Assembly (NCBI GenBank): GCA_002305125.1
Contig: DBQG01000042.1
Location: 1-5,678 of the forward strand
Direction: 5' to 3'
DNA length: 5,678 nucleotides
Source: Patescibacteria group bacterium UBA1400
Lineage (GTDB): Bacteria; Patescibacteriota; Microgenomatia; UBA1400
Shown here in pieces: positions 1-5,138 of the stretch. The notes beneath the pieces are model-generated. The model was not told where the DNA came from, did not search any database, and saw only the letters and a list, made by a program, of their open reading frames with translations. The stretch's first letter is position 1, and every line of letters starts with the position of its first letter. The position numbers and the translations under genes are program-made.

Positions 1-693
1 GATAACAAAAGGCAGGATGCCTATGCCTGGATCAAAAAACAGATACAAGAAACAAAAACCCAGGTCTTTATTGTCTGCCCCCTGGTAGAAGAATCTGATA
101 AAGAATCAATGAAAAATATAAAAGCGGCTACGGCTGAGTTTGCTCAACTTAAAAAAGTGTTCAAAAATTTAAACCTAGGTCTTTTGCACGGACGGATGAA
201 ATCAGGAGAAAAAGAAGAAGTTATTGGCAAATTTAAAAAAGGCGACCTGTCTATTTTAGTATCTACTCCTGTAGTTGAAGTGGGTATTGATGTTAGCAAT
301 GCCAGTATTATGGTTATTGAGGCAGCTAACAGATTCGGCCTGTCTCAGCTTCATCAACTGCGGGGTAGAGTAGGCAGATCAAGCAAACAAGCCTACTGTT
401 TTCTTTTTACATCTGAAGCAGAAAAACAAGACCTTAAAAGGCTAAAGGCCATGCAGCAGTACTCTTCAGGTTTTAAGTTGGCAGAAATTGATCTTGAAAT
501 TAGGGGACCCGGAGAAGTTTATGGAACTAAACAGCATGGCTTTGTTAATCTAAAACTGGCTTCTTTTTTAGACACAAACTTAATTAGCAAAACCAGAAGT
601 GACGGAGAGCAAATCATTGCCCAAATAAACAAACTTCCTCTATTGCAAAATAAATTGAAAAATTATAAAATGAGGCTTATTGAGCCAAATTAA
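1..693 (+). CDS. recG: ATP-dependent DNA helicase RecG, C-terminal 230 residues (5' end outside window)
   Basis: RecG is an SF2 helicase that remodels stalled replication forks and branched recombination intermediates in the cytoplasm. The reading frame is open from base 1, so only the second RecA-like domain and the wedge-coupled tail are visible. In fragment numbering, VCPLVEES (about 25-32) is a RecG-typical start of this domain. LLHGRMK (about 61-67) follows, then motif V STPVVEVGIDV (88-98) and motif VI QLRGRVGR (119-126) with its arginines. The TRG-type segment lies at about 157-180 and includes EIRGPGEVYGTKQHG, which couples ATP hydrolysis to DNA movement. The Met at base 109 is internal, because conserved RecG sequence continues upstream of it. 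The stop codon (TAA, 691-693) lies inside a 32-bp tandem duplication. In Bacillus, recG also heads the region carrying acpA, rnc, rpsP and khpA. Identification is firm. Confidence 0.96.
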   Translation, partial: DNKRQDAYAWIKKQIQETKTQVFIVCPLVEESDKESMKNIKAATAEFAQLKKVFKNLNLGLLHGRMKSGEKEEVIGKFKKGDLSILVSTPVVEVGIDVSNASIMVIEAANRFGLSQLHQLRGRVGRSSKQAYCFLFTSEAEKQDLKRLKAMQQYSSGFKLAEIDLEIRGPGEVYGTKQHGFVNLKLASFLDTNLISKTRSDGEQIIAQINKLPLLQNKLKNYKMRLIEPN

Positions 694-743
694 CAAGTTA
701 ACAGAGGCTTATTGAGCCAAATTAACAAGTTAACAGAGGCTTA
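672..743. repeat. 32-bp perfect tandem duplication spanning the recG stop codon
   Basis: Two identical 32-bp copies lie at 672-703 and 704-735, followed by an 8-bp partial third copy GAGGCTTA (736-743). Copy 1 begins in the last seven codons of recG and contains its TAA; copy 2 is wholly non-coding. The 8-bp GAGGCTTA left at the far end suggests duplication by slippage between two short direct repeats. Each copy contains GGCT-tattg-AGCC and TTAAC-aa-GTTAA inverted repeats, both too short to call a terminator. The repeats fill about half of the 89-bp recG-rpmF gap. The rest is AT-rich with only an rpmF ribosome binding site. Confidence 0.95.
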
Positions 744-771
744 ATAAATTAATAAACAAGTAATTTTTAAT

Positions 772-777
772 AAAGGA
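772..777 (+). promoter_or_regulatory. Shine-Dalgarno site for rpmF
   Basis: AAAGGA lies 5 nt upstream of the rpmF ATG at 783. It is one of the few clear ribosome binding sites in the window and fixes the start of this very short gene. No convincing -35/-10 pair was found upstream. Confidence 0.7.
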
Positions 778-782
778 AAACA

Positions 783-956
783 ATGGGAGCATTACCAAAA
801 AGGAAAATATCAACTAGAAGAAAAGGAAAGAGAAGAGCAGCTCAAAAACTTACTCTTCCCACGCTTGTCGTTTGTCAAAAATGTGGTGAAAAAAAACTTC
901 CCCACATGATTTGTCAAAACTGCGGCACCTACTCCAAAAATGAAAACGCCGCATGA
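783..956 (+). CDS. rpmF: 50S ribosomal protein L32, zinc-ribbon form
   Basis: This 57-residue protein is a small structural component of the large ribosomal subunit. It starts MGALPKRKISTRRKGKRRA, which matches the L32 N-terminus: basic, with the (V/A)PKRK.S..R...RRA pattern. It then carries a four-cysteine zinc ribbon, C31-x2-C34 and C44-x2-C47, within VVCQKCGEKKLPHMICQNCG. The intact cysteines point to the zinc-binding form rather than the cysteine-free paralogue found in some bacteria. The ATG is preceded by AAAGGA at good spacing. Its TGA lies 17 bp inside nusB, so the two genes are probably translationally coupled. In many bacteria rpmF sits directly before plsX and the fab genes; here nusB and an acyl-carrier-like gene follow instead. 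Confidence 0.95.
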   Translation: MGALPKRKISTRRKGKRRAAQKLTLPTLVVCQKCGEKKLPHMICQNCGTYSKNENAA

Positions 957-1314
957 TCCCAGGCATAAAAAAAGAGAAAAAATAGTCAAAAGACTTTATG
1001 AGTGGAGTTTTGGTCATGCGGAAGTTGACTCTCCTTTAATAAATCAAATCTTGTCTAACCTAAAAACTATTGATAAAGTAATAGCTGAAAGTGCCCCAGA
1101 ATGGCCTGTTGATAAGTTAAATAAAATTGATTTGGCTATTTTAAGACTGGCTGTTTGGGAACTTTTGATTGAAAAGAAAAAACCTGTTAAAGTAATAATA
1201 GATGAAGCAATTGAACTGGGAAAAGAGTATGGAGCAGACAGCTCTGCTAAATTTATAAACGGCGTTCTGGGAACTGTTGTTAAAAAAACTTATGGGGAGA
1301 AAAATGAATTTTGA
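940..1314 (+). CDS. nusB: Transcription antitermination factor NusB
   Basis: NusB binds boxA RNA together with S10 (NusE) and helps antitermination of rRNA transcription. The 124-residue product is slightly shorter than typical NusB proteins (about 130-150). Visible family features are the basic N-terminal helix DPRHKKREKIVKRLYEWSF (6-24). The C-terminal part includes NKIDLAILRLAVWELL (61-76), PVKVIIDEAIELGKEYG (82-98) and SAKFINGVLGTVVK (102-115), which correspond to the conserved NusB helical bundle. The ATG at 940 is the only Met in the frame before the conserved region. It lies inside rpmF with no clear Shine-Dalgarno sequence, so initiation probably depends on ribosomes finishing rpmF. 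The gene overlaps the downstream carrier-protein gene by 11 bp. Confidence 0.93.
   Translation: MKTPHDPRHKKREKIVKRLYEWSFGHAEVDSPLINQILSNLKTIDKVIAESAPEWPVDKLNKIDLAILRLAVWELLIEKKKPVKVIIDEAIELGKEYGADSSAKFINGVLGTVVKKTYGEKNEF
1294..1299 (+). promoter_or_regulatory. Shine-Dalgarno site deciding the carrier-protein start
   Basis: GGGGAG lies 4 nt before the ATG at 1304, inside the end of nusB. It supports that ATG over the TTG at 1277, which is in the same frame but has no such site. Confidence 0.65.
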
Positions 1315-1555
1315 AAAAATAGTTATTGATATCACCTCAGAAACTCTGGGAGTAGAAAAAAATCAGATTAACTTAGATTCTGACTTTTATGAAGATTTAA
1401 ACGCCGAAAAGCTTGAGGTAATTGATATTGTCTTAAAGGCAGCCCGCGACTGCCAAGTGGAACTGTCCCAGGAAACAGTTCAGGAAGAGATTAATAATAT
1501 TAGAACCGTTAAAAATCTTATTGATTGGCTTCAATTTAACTCCGATGAAATTTAA
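1304..1555 (+). CDS. acpP: Acyl-carrier-protein-like protein lacking the phosphopantetheine serine
   Basis: The 83-residue acidic protein aligns along its whole length with acyl carrier protein. An N-terminal helix is followed by LGVEKNQINLDSDFYEDLNAEK (15-36), the helix II region LEVIDIVLKAA (37-47), and a C-terminal IRTVKNLIDWL (66-76) matching the usual TV..aidyi. In functional ACPs the attachment motif is D-S-L; here the equivalent residues are E35-K36-L37 (AAG codon at 1409-1411), so the 4'-phosphopantetheine serine is replaced by lysine. Canonical acyl transport therefore looks impossible. A structural or protein-binding role is an inference, as is relic status. The start at 1304 is preferred over TTG at 1277. 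The gene overlaps nusB by 11 bp and rnc by 11 bp. The acpP-rnc neighbourhood is conserved in Bacillus, supporting descent from acpP. Confidence 0.82.
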   Translation: MNFEKIVIDITSETLGVEKNQINLDSDFYEDLNAEKLEVIDIVLKAARDCQVELSQETVQEEINNIRTVKNLIDWLQFNSDEI

Positions 1556-2222
1556 TTTAGAAAAACAGTTTCAGAATAAAATTCTTTTTAAAAGAGCTTT
1601 TGTCCACCGCTCCTATCTTAATGAACATAAAGAAGAACAGATAGGTTCAAATGAACGGTTGGAGTTTTTAGGAGACGCTGTTCTAGAGTTAATTGTCTCC
1701 TTATATCTTTTTAAAAAATACCCTCTTTTTCCTGAGGGAAAGCTAACAGCCTTAAGGGCAAGGTTAGTCCAAACAAAAACCCTAAGCCTAGCCAGCCAAA
1801 CCCTTGGCCTTGGTTCTAAAATTAAACTTTCCAAAGGAGAAAAAGCCTCAGGTGGAGAAACTAACCCCTCAATCTTAGCTGATACTTTTGAAGCTGTTAT
1901 CGGAGCTTTGTATCTTGACCAAGGCTTTGATAGGGCCTATGAATTTGTAGTTAAAAATCTGCTTGAACCGGCAAAAAAACTATTTGCCAGCAAACTACCT
2001 CATGACTACAAAAGCCAACTGCAAGAGCTTATTCAAGCTAGAAAAAAACCTTCACCGGTTTATCAGGTACTTGACTCTTTTGGACCTGATCACAGTAAAA
2101 CCTTTATTGTCGGTTGTTTTGTTGACGGTAAACAGCTGGGAAAAGGGGAGGGAAGATCAAAACAAGAAGCAGAACAGCAGGCTGCTAAAAAAGCACTTGC
2201 AAAATTGCAATTAAAAACATAA
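1545..2222 (+). CDS. rnc: Ribonuclease III
   Basis: RNase III cleaves double-stranded RNA and matures rRNA precursors and some mRNAs. The 225-residue protein has the normal two-domain layout and length. The endonuclease domain (about 1-145) contains the signature NERLEFLGDAVLEL (36-49) and ADTFEAVIGALYLDQG (112-127). The metal-binding residues E40, D44, D113 and E116 are all present, at positions one less than in the E. coli enzyme (E41, D45, D114, E117). A double-stranded RNA-binding domain follows (about 152-222), beginning DYKSQLQELIQ and ending in a KQEAEQQAAKKALAKL helix. The ATG at 1545 is chosen over an in-frame TTG at 1521, because the family start is close to MKFNLEKQF. It overlaps the upstream gene by 11 bp and lacks a clear Shine-Dalgarno sequence, so translational coupling is likely. 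Confidence 0.96.
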   Translation: MKFNLEKQFQNKILFKRAFVHRSYLNEHKEEQIGSNERLEFLGDAVLELIVSLYLFKKYPLFPEGKLTALRARLVQTKTLSLASQTLGLGSKIKLSKGEKASGGETNPSILADTFEAVIGALYLDQGFDRAYEFVVKNLLEPAKKLFASKLPHDYKSQLQELIQARKKPSPVYQVLDSFGPDHSKTFIVGCFVDGKQLGKGEGRSKQEAEQQAAKKALAKLQLKT

Positions 2223-2239
2223 AATTAGAAGGTTATAAA
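2211..2239 (+). promoter_or_regulatory. Weak candidate promoter before rpsP
   Basis: TTAAAA (2211-2216) and TATAAA (2234-2239) are separated by 17 bp. The -10 element is good and the -35 poor. Transcription would begin near 2246, leaving a leader of only about 9 nt before the rpsP ATG at 2255, which would fit the lack of a usable Shine-Dalgarno sequence there (AGAAGG at 2227-2232 is 22 nt away). In AT-rich DNA such matches are common by chance. Confidence 0.3.
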
Positions 2240-2254
2240 TTTTTTTAAAATAAA

Positions 2255-2479
2255 ATGCTTAAAATAAGATTGACCCGAAGAGGAAAAAGAAAACAGCCAT
2301 TCTATCGAATTGTTGTAGTTGAGTCTTCATGGAAAAGAGACGGTAAGTATATCCAGCTGCTTGGCCATTACAATCCCTTAACTGAACCGGCCACTGTTAA
2401 GATTGATAAAAAAGCTTATCAGAGCTGGATTGAAAAAGGTGCCCAGCCTAGCCTAAGAGTTAAAAAACTTATAAAGTAA
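2255..2479 (+). CDS. rpsP: 30S ribosomal protein S16
   Basis: S16 is an early-binding protein of the small ribosomal subunit. The 74-residue product begins MLKIRLTRRGKRKQPFYRIV, matching the S16 N-terminal signature (KIRL.R.G..k.PFYRIV). It continues with RDGKYIQLLGHYNPL (28-42) and WIEKGAQPSLRVKKLI (58-73), equivalent to the family's W...GAqp...v..ll ending. It is near the short end of the family (about 75-90), with no C-terminal extension. The ATG at 2255 starts the conserved sequence directly. There is no well-placed Shine-Dalgarno site in the T/A-rich 32-bp gap after rnc. As in Bacillus, khpA follows. Confidence 0.96.
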   Translation: MLKIRLTRRGKRKQPFYRIVVVESSWKRDGKYIQLLGHYNPLTEPATVKIDKKAYQSWIEKGAQPSLRVKKLIK

Positions 2480-2531
2480 ATTAGAAATAAATTAGACATA
2501 AGCTAAAAATAAGTTAAAAATAAACCAAATG
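2477..2531 (+). repeat. Five in-phase 11-bp imperfect repeats filling the rpsP-khpA spacer
   Basis: The stretch from the rpsP stop codon to the khpA start codon divides exactly into five 11-bp units. They are TAAATTAGAAA (2477), TAAATTAGACA (2488), TAAGCTAAAAA (2499), TAAGTTAAAAA (2510) and TAAACCAAATG (2521). The first four follow TAARYTARAMA; the fifth keeps the TAA phase and ends on the khpA ATG. Units 1-2 differ by one base and units 3-4 by one base, suggesting stepwise duplication. The spacing is close to one DNA helical turn, so the A-runs lie on one face. The transcript would be an unstructured A-rich leader with no Shine-Dalgarno site. Confidence 0.75.
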
Positions 2532-2762
2532 AAAAAACTTGTCAGCTATCTTATTACTTCCATTGTTGACAATCCTGATAAAGTAGAGATAACAGAAACT
2601 TCTACGCCTCAAGGACTAATTCAACTCAATGTTAAAGTGGCTCAAGAAGATATGGGAAAAGTAATCGGTAAAAGAGGTAACATTATTAAGGCCATCAGAA
2701 GTCTTTTAAGAGTAAAAACCATTTTAACCGGAAAAAAAGCCATTCTTACTTTAGAAGAGTAA
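2529..2762 (+). CDS. khpA: KH-domain RNA-binding protein KhpA (YlqC family)
   Basis: KhpA is a small single-KH-domain RNA-binding protein. In Firmicutes it pairs with KhpB (Jag/EloR) and affects cell division and elongation. The 77-residue product has the usual length. It opens with the helix LVSYLITSIVDNPDKVEI, followed by a strand IQLNVKVA (31-38). The KH core DMGKVIGKRGNIIKAIRSLL (41-60) contains the GxxG loop G47-K-R-G50 that contacts RNA. The strand KKAILTLEE closes the domain. The rpsP-khpA pair is conserved in Bacillus and relatives, which supports the assignment; rimM and trmD, which usually follow, are absent here. No Shine-Dalgarno site precedes the ATG, which sits at the end of the 11-bp repeat array. 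Confidence 0.9.
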   Translation: MKKLVSYLITSIVDNPDKVEITETSTPQGLIQLNVKVAQEDMGKVIGKRGNIIKAIRSLLRVKTILTGKKAILTLEE

Positions 2763-2776
2763 AAGATCCTTTTTTT
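2761..2776 (+). terminator. Weak terminator-like hairpin with T-run after khpA
   Basis: AAAAG (2761-2765) can pair with CTTTT (2769-2773) around a 3-nt loop, and the T-run continues to 2776. The 5-bp stem is almost all A-U, so it would be unstable. It lies in the 52-bp gap between convergent khpA and pilO, where some termination is expected. A second 4-bp AGAA/TTCT pairing (2789-2803) is weaker still. No better terminator is visible for either strand. Confidence 0.3.
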
Positions 2777-2814
2777 AATTTTAATAGCAGAAATAAAACT
2801 TCTATCTTCTTTAA

Positions 2815-3525
2815 TTAATCACCCTGATTGTCATTTGAAAAAGAACTGAAAAAGTCTTTTTTTCCTGTGGGAGCATTGGGTTTTAATGCAGGCGGAGATT
2901 TAAAAGCACTTATTCTTTCAATTATATTAACTTCGTCCTGGGTTAGAATGGGAAAAGGAGCGTCAAGTTTACCCACATCGTCTGGAGGAAGCTGGTAAAA
3001 AACTTTTACCAATAAAACAATCTTTAAATTGGAGGAAAGGGAACTTTCCGAAATCATGTTTAAATCCATTTTATTTATCCTCATAAGAGGACTGGTTTTT
3101 TCCAGTTTATTTATAAAAGAAGAGATGTTGTTCAGCTTTCCTTCCACGCTAAAAGAAATGTCAAAGTTTTGCACCTTGCTTTTTACTTTTTCGTCTATCT
3201 GACCAGGCTTAAGCTCAATCCCTGCAAATCCAACCTGCTCATCCAAAGATAACTGCTCAAGCGAGGCTAAAAGATTTAAAACTGGCTTACGTGAAGGAAA
3301 CACATTTTCCACTGCCAAAACCTTACTTTCAATTTCTGCCTGATCAACAGCCTTAAGTTTTTCGGATTTTTCTACTAATTTAGCAACCATCTTGGCGTTA
3401 TCTTTATTTTCTTTACTTAAAGATAGAGTTTTACCTAAGATAGGTTTTAATAAAACTAAAGTTAAAGTAAAAATTACCACAATAATAATTGAAGGAATTG
3501 TATATTGTTTATATTTCTCAATCAT
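2815..3525 (-). CDS. pilO: Type IV pilus assembly protein PilO-like
   Basis: PilO is a bitopic membrane protein that dimerises with PilN in the pilus assembly/alignment platform. The 236-residue product has a short cytoplasmic N-terminus, one hydrophobic segment (about 10-30, IPSIIIVVIFTLTLVLL), then a charged, likely coiled-coil stretch (about 36-75). The next part holds VFPSRKPVLNLLASLEQLS (75-93) and a ferredoxin-like region with FDISFSVEGKLNNISSFINKLEK (121-143), the typical PilO pattern. The tail from about 178 is proline-rich and unusual. Its PTGKKDFFSSF resembles the GR-x-PF endings seen in some PilO/PilP-like proteins, but this is a loose match. It starts 2 bp after the pilN stop, with AAGGG 6 nt upstream of the ATG. 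The identity rests on architecture plus neighbours more than on strong sequence motifs. Confidence 0.8.
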   Translation of the reverse strand: MIEKYKQYTIPSIIIVVIFTLTLVLLKPILGKTLSLSKENKDNAKMVAKLVEKSEKLKAVDQAEIESKVLAVENVFPSRKPVLNLLASLEQLSLDEQVGFAGIELKPGQIDEKVKSKVQNFDISFSVEGKLNNISSFINKLEKTSPLMRINKMDLNMISESSLSSNLKIVLLVKVFYQLPPDDVGKLDAPFPILTQDEVNIIERISAFKSPPALKPNAPTGKKDFFSSFSNDNQGD

Positions 3526-3527
3526 TG

Positions 3528-4073
3528 TTAACCCTTAAAAGATAAATATATCCCTAAAGAGTAGCCTTTTTCAGCATCATAGTTAATATTTTTTATCTTT
3601 ATCTGAGAAAAGACAAGATCACCTATCTGGGAAGTGCTTTCCATTCCGTCTAGAAAATCTTTTACTGCCCTAAAGCTTTTACTGCTGGCAGAAAAGCTTA
3701 CGCCGCCTTTTTCGTCAATGATAAAACCATTGATAGCAATTCCTTCAGGAATAAGGTTAAAAACCGCTTCAGTAATTTGTTGATTTTCTTTTTGGCTTGC
3801 CAGGATATCCTGCAGGGAAGTAAGCTTGTTTTTTAAATAAACCTGTTTTGTTTCTATGCCGCTTAAACTTTCCACCTCTTGTTTAGCAGCCTGAAACTTT
3901 CTTTCTAAATCATCAGCCTGTTTTTTTAAAATTAATTGATAGGAGAAACTAACAACTAAAACCAAAATATAAAGACCAAGGAAGATAAAAGAACTAAGAT
4001 TAAGCCAAAAGATAACTTTTGATTTTCTTTGAATGGCAACTGCTTTGTCTTTTAAGAAATTAATACTATTCAT
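3528..4073 (-). CDS. pilN: Type IV pilus assembly protein PilN-like
   Basis: PilN links cytoplasmic PilM to the extracytoplasmic PilN-PilO dimer. The 181-residue protein begins MNSINFLKD, a variant of the conserved INLLP-type N-terminal segment that docks into PilM. A hydrophobic transmembrane helix follows (about 20-47). Next is a charged coiled coil (about 50-98) and a small alpha/beta domain (about 100-181) with IPEGIAINGFIIDEKGGVSFSASSKSF, a common PilN motif (lP..v.l..i....g.v.l.G.a.s). Its ATG lies in the last codons of pilM, an 8-bp overlap (ATGAATAG) that indicates translational coupling. AGAGAAG immediately upstream could be a poor Shine-Dalgarno site. Confidence 0.85.
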   Translation of the reverse strand: MNSINFLKDKAVAIQRKSKVIFWLNLSSFIFLGLYILVLVVSFSYQLILKKQADDLERKFQAAKQEVESLSGIETKQVYLKNKLTSLQDILASQKENQQITEAVFNLIPEGIAINGFIIDEKGGVSFSASSKSFRAVKDFLDGMESTSQIGDLVFSQIKIKNINYDAEKGYSLGIYLSFKG

Positions 4074-5088
4074 CTTCTCTAGTGGCCAACCCTACGGCTA
4101 CAGAAAACCTGGAACCGGGAATATTTTTAGGAAACTTTTCGTCTTTTATAAAGTTGACAAACGGATCTAGAACTAAAACCTCAAGATTCATTGTTTTAGC
4201 AAGGTAAGAAGAAAGTCCCGGCATATCAGCGCCGCCGCCGCTTATTATTAAAGAGTTAATTTTAGCCTCTGAATTTTTTTGCTGAAAGAAGGCAAAACCC
4301 TTTTTAACTTCATCAATAATAACATTTAAGATAGGCTTAAGAGTTTTTGCTACCTTTCCTTCTAGCTGTCCTTCATTAATTCCATAATTAACCTTATACT
4401 GTTCAGCTTGTAAAGGTTCCATTCTTAAATTTTTAGCCACAGCTCTTGTTAAAGCTTCACCTCCTGTATTTAAAGTTCTGATAAACTGCAGGGTATTGTT
4501 ATAAATTACCACCATATCAGTGGAACGATGCCCAAAATCAATTAAAAATTGGGCTTTGGTTGCATCATAATTATTTAAAAGACGCAACAGGGAAAGAACC
4601 TCTGTTTCTACAGCCAGAGGTATCAAACCGGCTCCTTCAACGGCCTCAACAATTTTGGTTAAAGTCCTTTTTTTGGCTGCCACCAGTAAAACCAACATTC
4701 TTTCGTTTACTGCTCCCTTAGGAGGCATTTTTAAAACCAAATACTCAAGCTGAACTTCCTCTAGGGGAACAGGAATATATTGTTCTGCTTCAAAATTAAT
4801 GGCTGTTGCCAGTTCTGCTTTAGATAGGGGAGGGAGTTCAATAATTTGACTGAAAACTTCTGTTTCAGGTAAGCCCAAAATAACATTTTTTGTATCTACC
4901 TTAGCATCGTCAACAAGCTTTTTAATTGTTTCTTGAAGGGTAACCTTATCCTGTTGAGCTTCAGAATCCAGAGAAACCGGGGTTCTTACTTCTCCCCAAG
5001 TAGATAATCTAAACTCCTTACCACTTTTCTCAACTTTAGCAAGTTTAATTGAATATGAGCCAATATCTAAACCAAAACGAGCAGACAT
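4066..5088 (-). CDS. pilM: Type IV pilus assembly protein PilM, actin-like ATPase
   Basis: PilM is a cytoplasmic FtsA/actin-fold ATP-binding protein that holds the N-terminal tail of PilN and connects the membrane platform to the pilus motors. The 340-residue length is typical. Nucleotide-binding motifs are visible: phosphate-1 GLDIGSYSIKLAKVE (6-20), phosphate-2 FLIDFGHRSTDMVV (181-194) and the adenosine motif LIISGGGADMPGLSSYL (280-296). The family signature INFEAEQYIPVPLEEVQLEY (97-116) and the ending FSVAVGLATRE (328-338) are also present. The ATG at 5088 begins right at the conserved MSARFGLDIG. No Shine-Dalgarno site precedes it; a -10 element ends 7 nt upstream of the start, suggesting a leaderless message. 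pilN and pilO follow in the same transcription unit. No pilP or pilQ is seen, consistent with a cell lacking an outer membrane, though the neighbourhood beyond the window is unknown. Confidence 0.95.
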   Translation of the reverse strand: MSARFGLDIGSYSIKLAKVEKSGKEFRLSTWGEVRTPVSLDSEAQQDKVTLQETIKKLVDDAKVDTKNVILGLPETEVFSQIIELPPLSKAELATAINFEAEQYIPVPLEEVQLEYLVLKMPPKGAVNERMLVLLVAAKKRTLTKIVEAVEGAGLIPLAVETEVLSLLRLLNNYDATKAQFLIDFGHRSTDMVVIYNNTLQFIRTLNTGGEALTRAVAKNLRMEPLQAEQYKVNYGINEGQLEGKVAKTLKPILNVIIDEVKKGFAFFQQKNSEAKINSLIISGGGADMPGLSSYLAKTMNLEVLVLDPFVNFIKDEKFPKNIPGSRFSVAVGLATREDE

Positions 5089-5094
5089 ATTTTC

Positions 5095-5123
5095 AGTATA
5101 TAAGATTTACTTTTGTATTACAA
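5095..5123 (-). promoter_or_regulatory. Candidate promoter for pilMNO, apparently leaderless
   Basis: On the minus strand, TTGTAA (-35, 5118-5123) and TATACT (-10, 5095-5100) are separated by exactly 17 bp; the -10 matches TATAAT at 5 of 6 positions. Only six bases separate the -10 from the pilM ATG at 5088, so the transcript would begin at or next to the start codon. This fits the absence of a Shine-Dalgarno site. It would let pilMNO be expressed independently of the upstream gene. Confidence 0.5.
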
Positions 5124-5124
5124 A
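5112..5124. promoter_or_regulatory. 13-bp palindrome overlapping the pilM -35 element
   Basis: TTTGTATTACAAA is a perfect inverted repeat (6-bp arms, one central base) lying over the candidate -35 box. This is a possible operator by position. No regulator is visible in the window, and a short AT-rich palindrome may be chance. Confidence 0.3.
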
Positions 5125-5138
5125 CTTTATCTTTACTG

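Noticed and set aside
109..693. recG starting at the Met at 109
   Set aside because: The same frame is open to base 1 and encodes conserved RecG sequence (VCPLVEES) before this Met, so the gene is truncated by the window edge.
672..743. CRISPR array or mobile-element ends
   Set aside because: The copies are directly adjacent with no spacers, and no transposase or matching inverted repeats are present; simple slippage explains them.
694..782. Promoter for rpmF around TTAACA (730-735)
   Set aside because: The -35-like TTAACA is part of the duplicated unit and no good -10 occurs 16-18 bp downstream.
783..1314. Alternative genetic code (UGA as Gly, as in Gracilibacteria/SR1)
   Set aside because: rpmF and nusB both end properly at UGA at their expected lengths, and no in-frame UGA interrupts any conserved gene.
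1141..1335. Minus-strand open frame opposite nusB
   Set aside because: Low-complexity Phe/Asn-rich translation antisense to a well-supported nusB; a shadow of AT-rich coding DNA.
1613..1834. Minus-strand open frame opposite rnc
   Set aside because: It lies antisense to the conserved RNase III catalytic domain and has no recognisable features.
1963..2214. Plus-strand open frame in another frame of rnc
   Set aside because: It overlaps the dsRNA-binding domain of RNase III and shows no family-like sequence.
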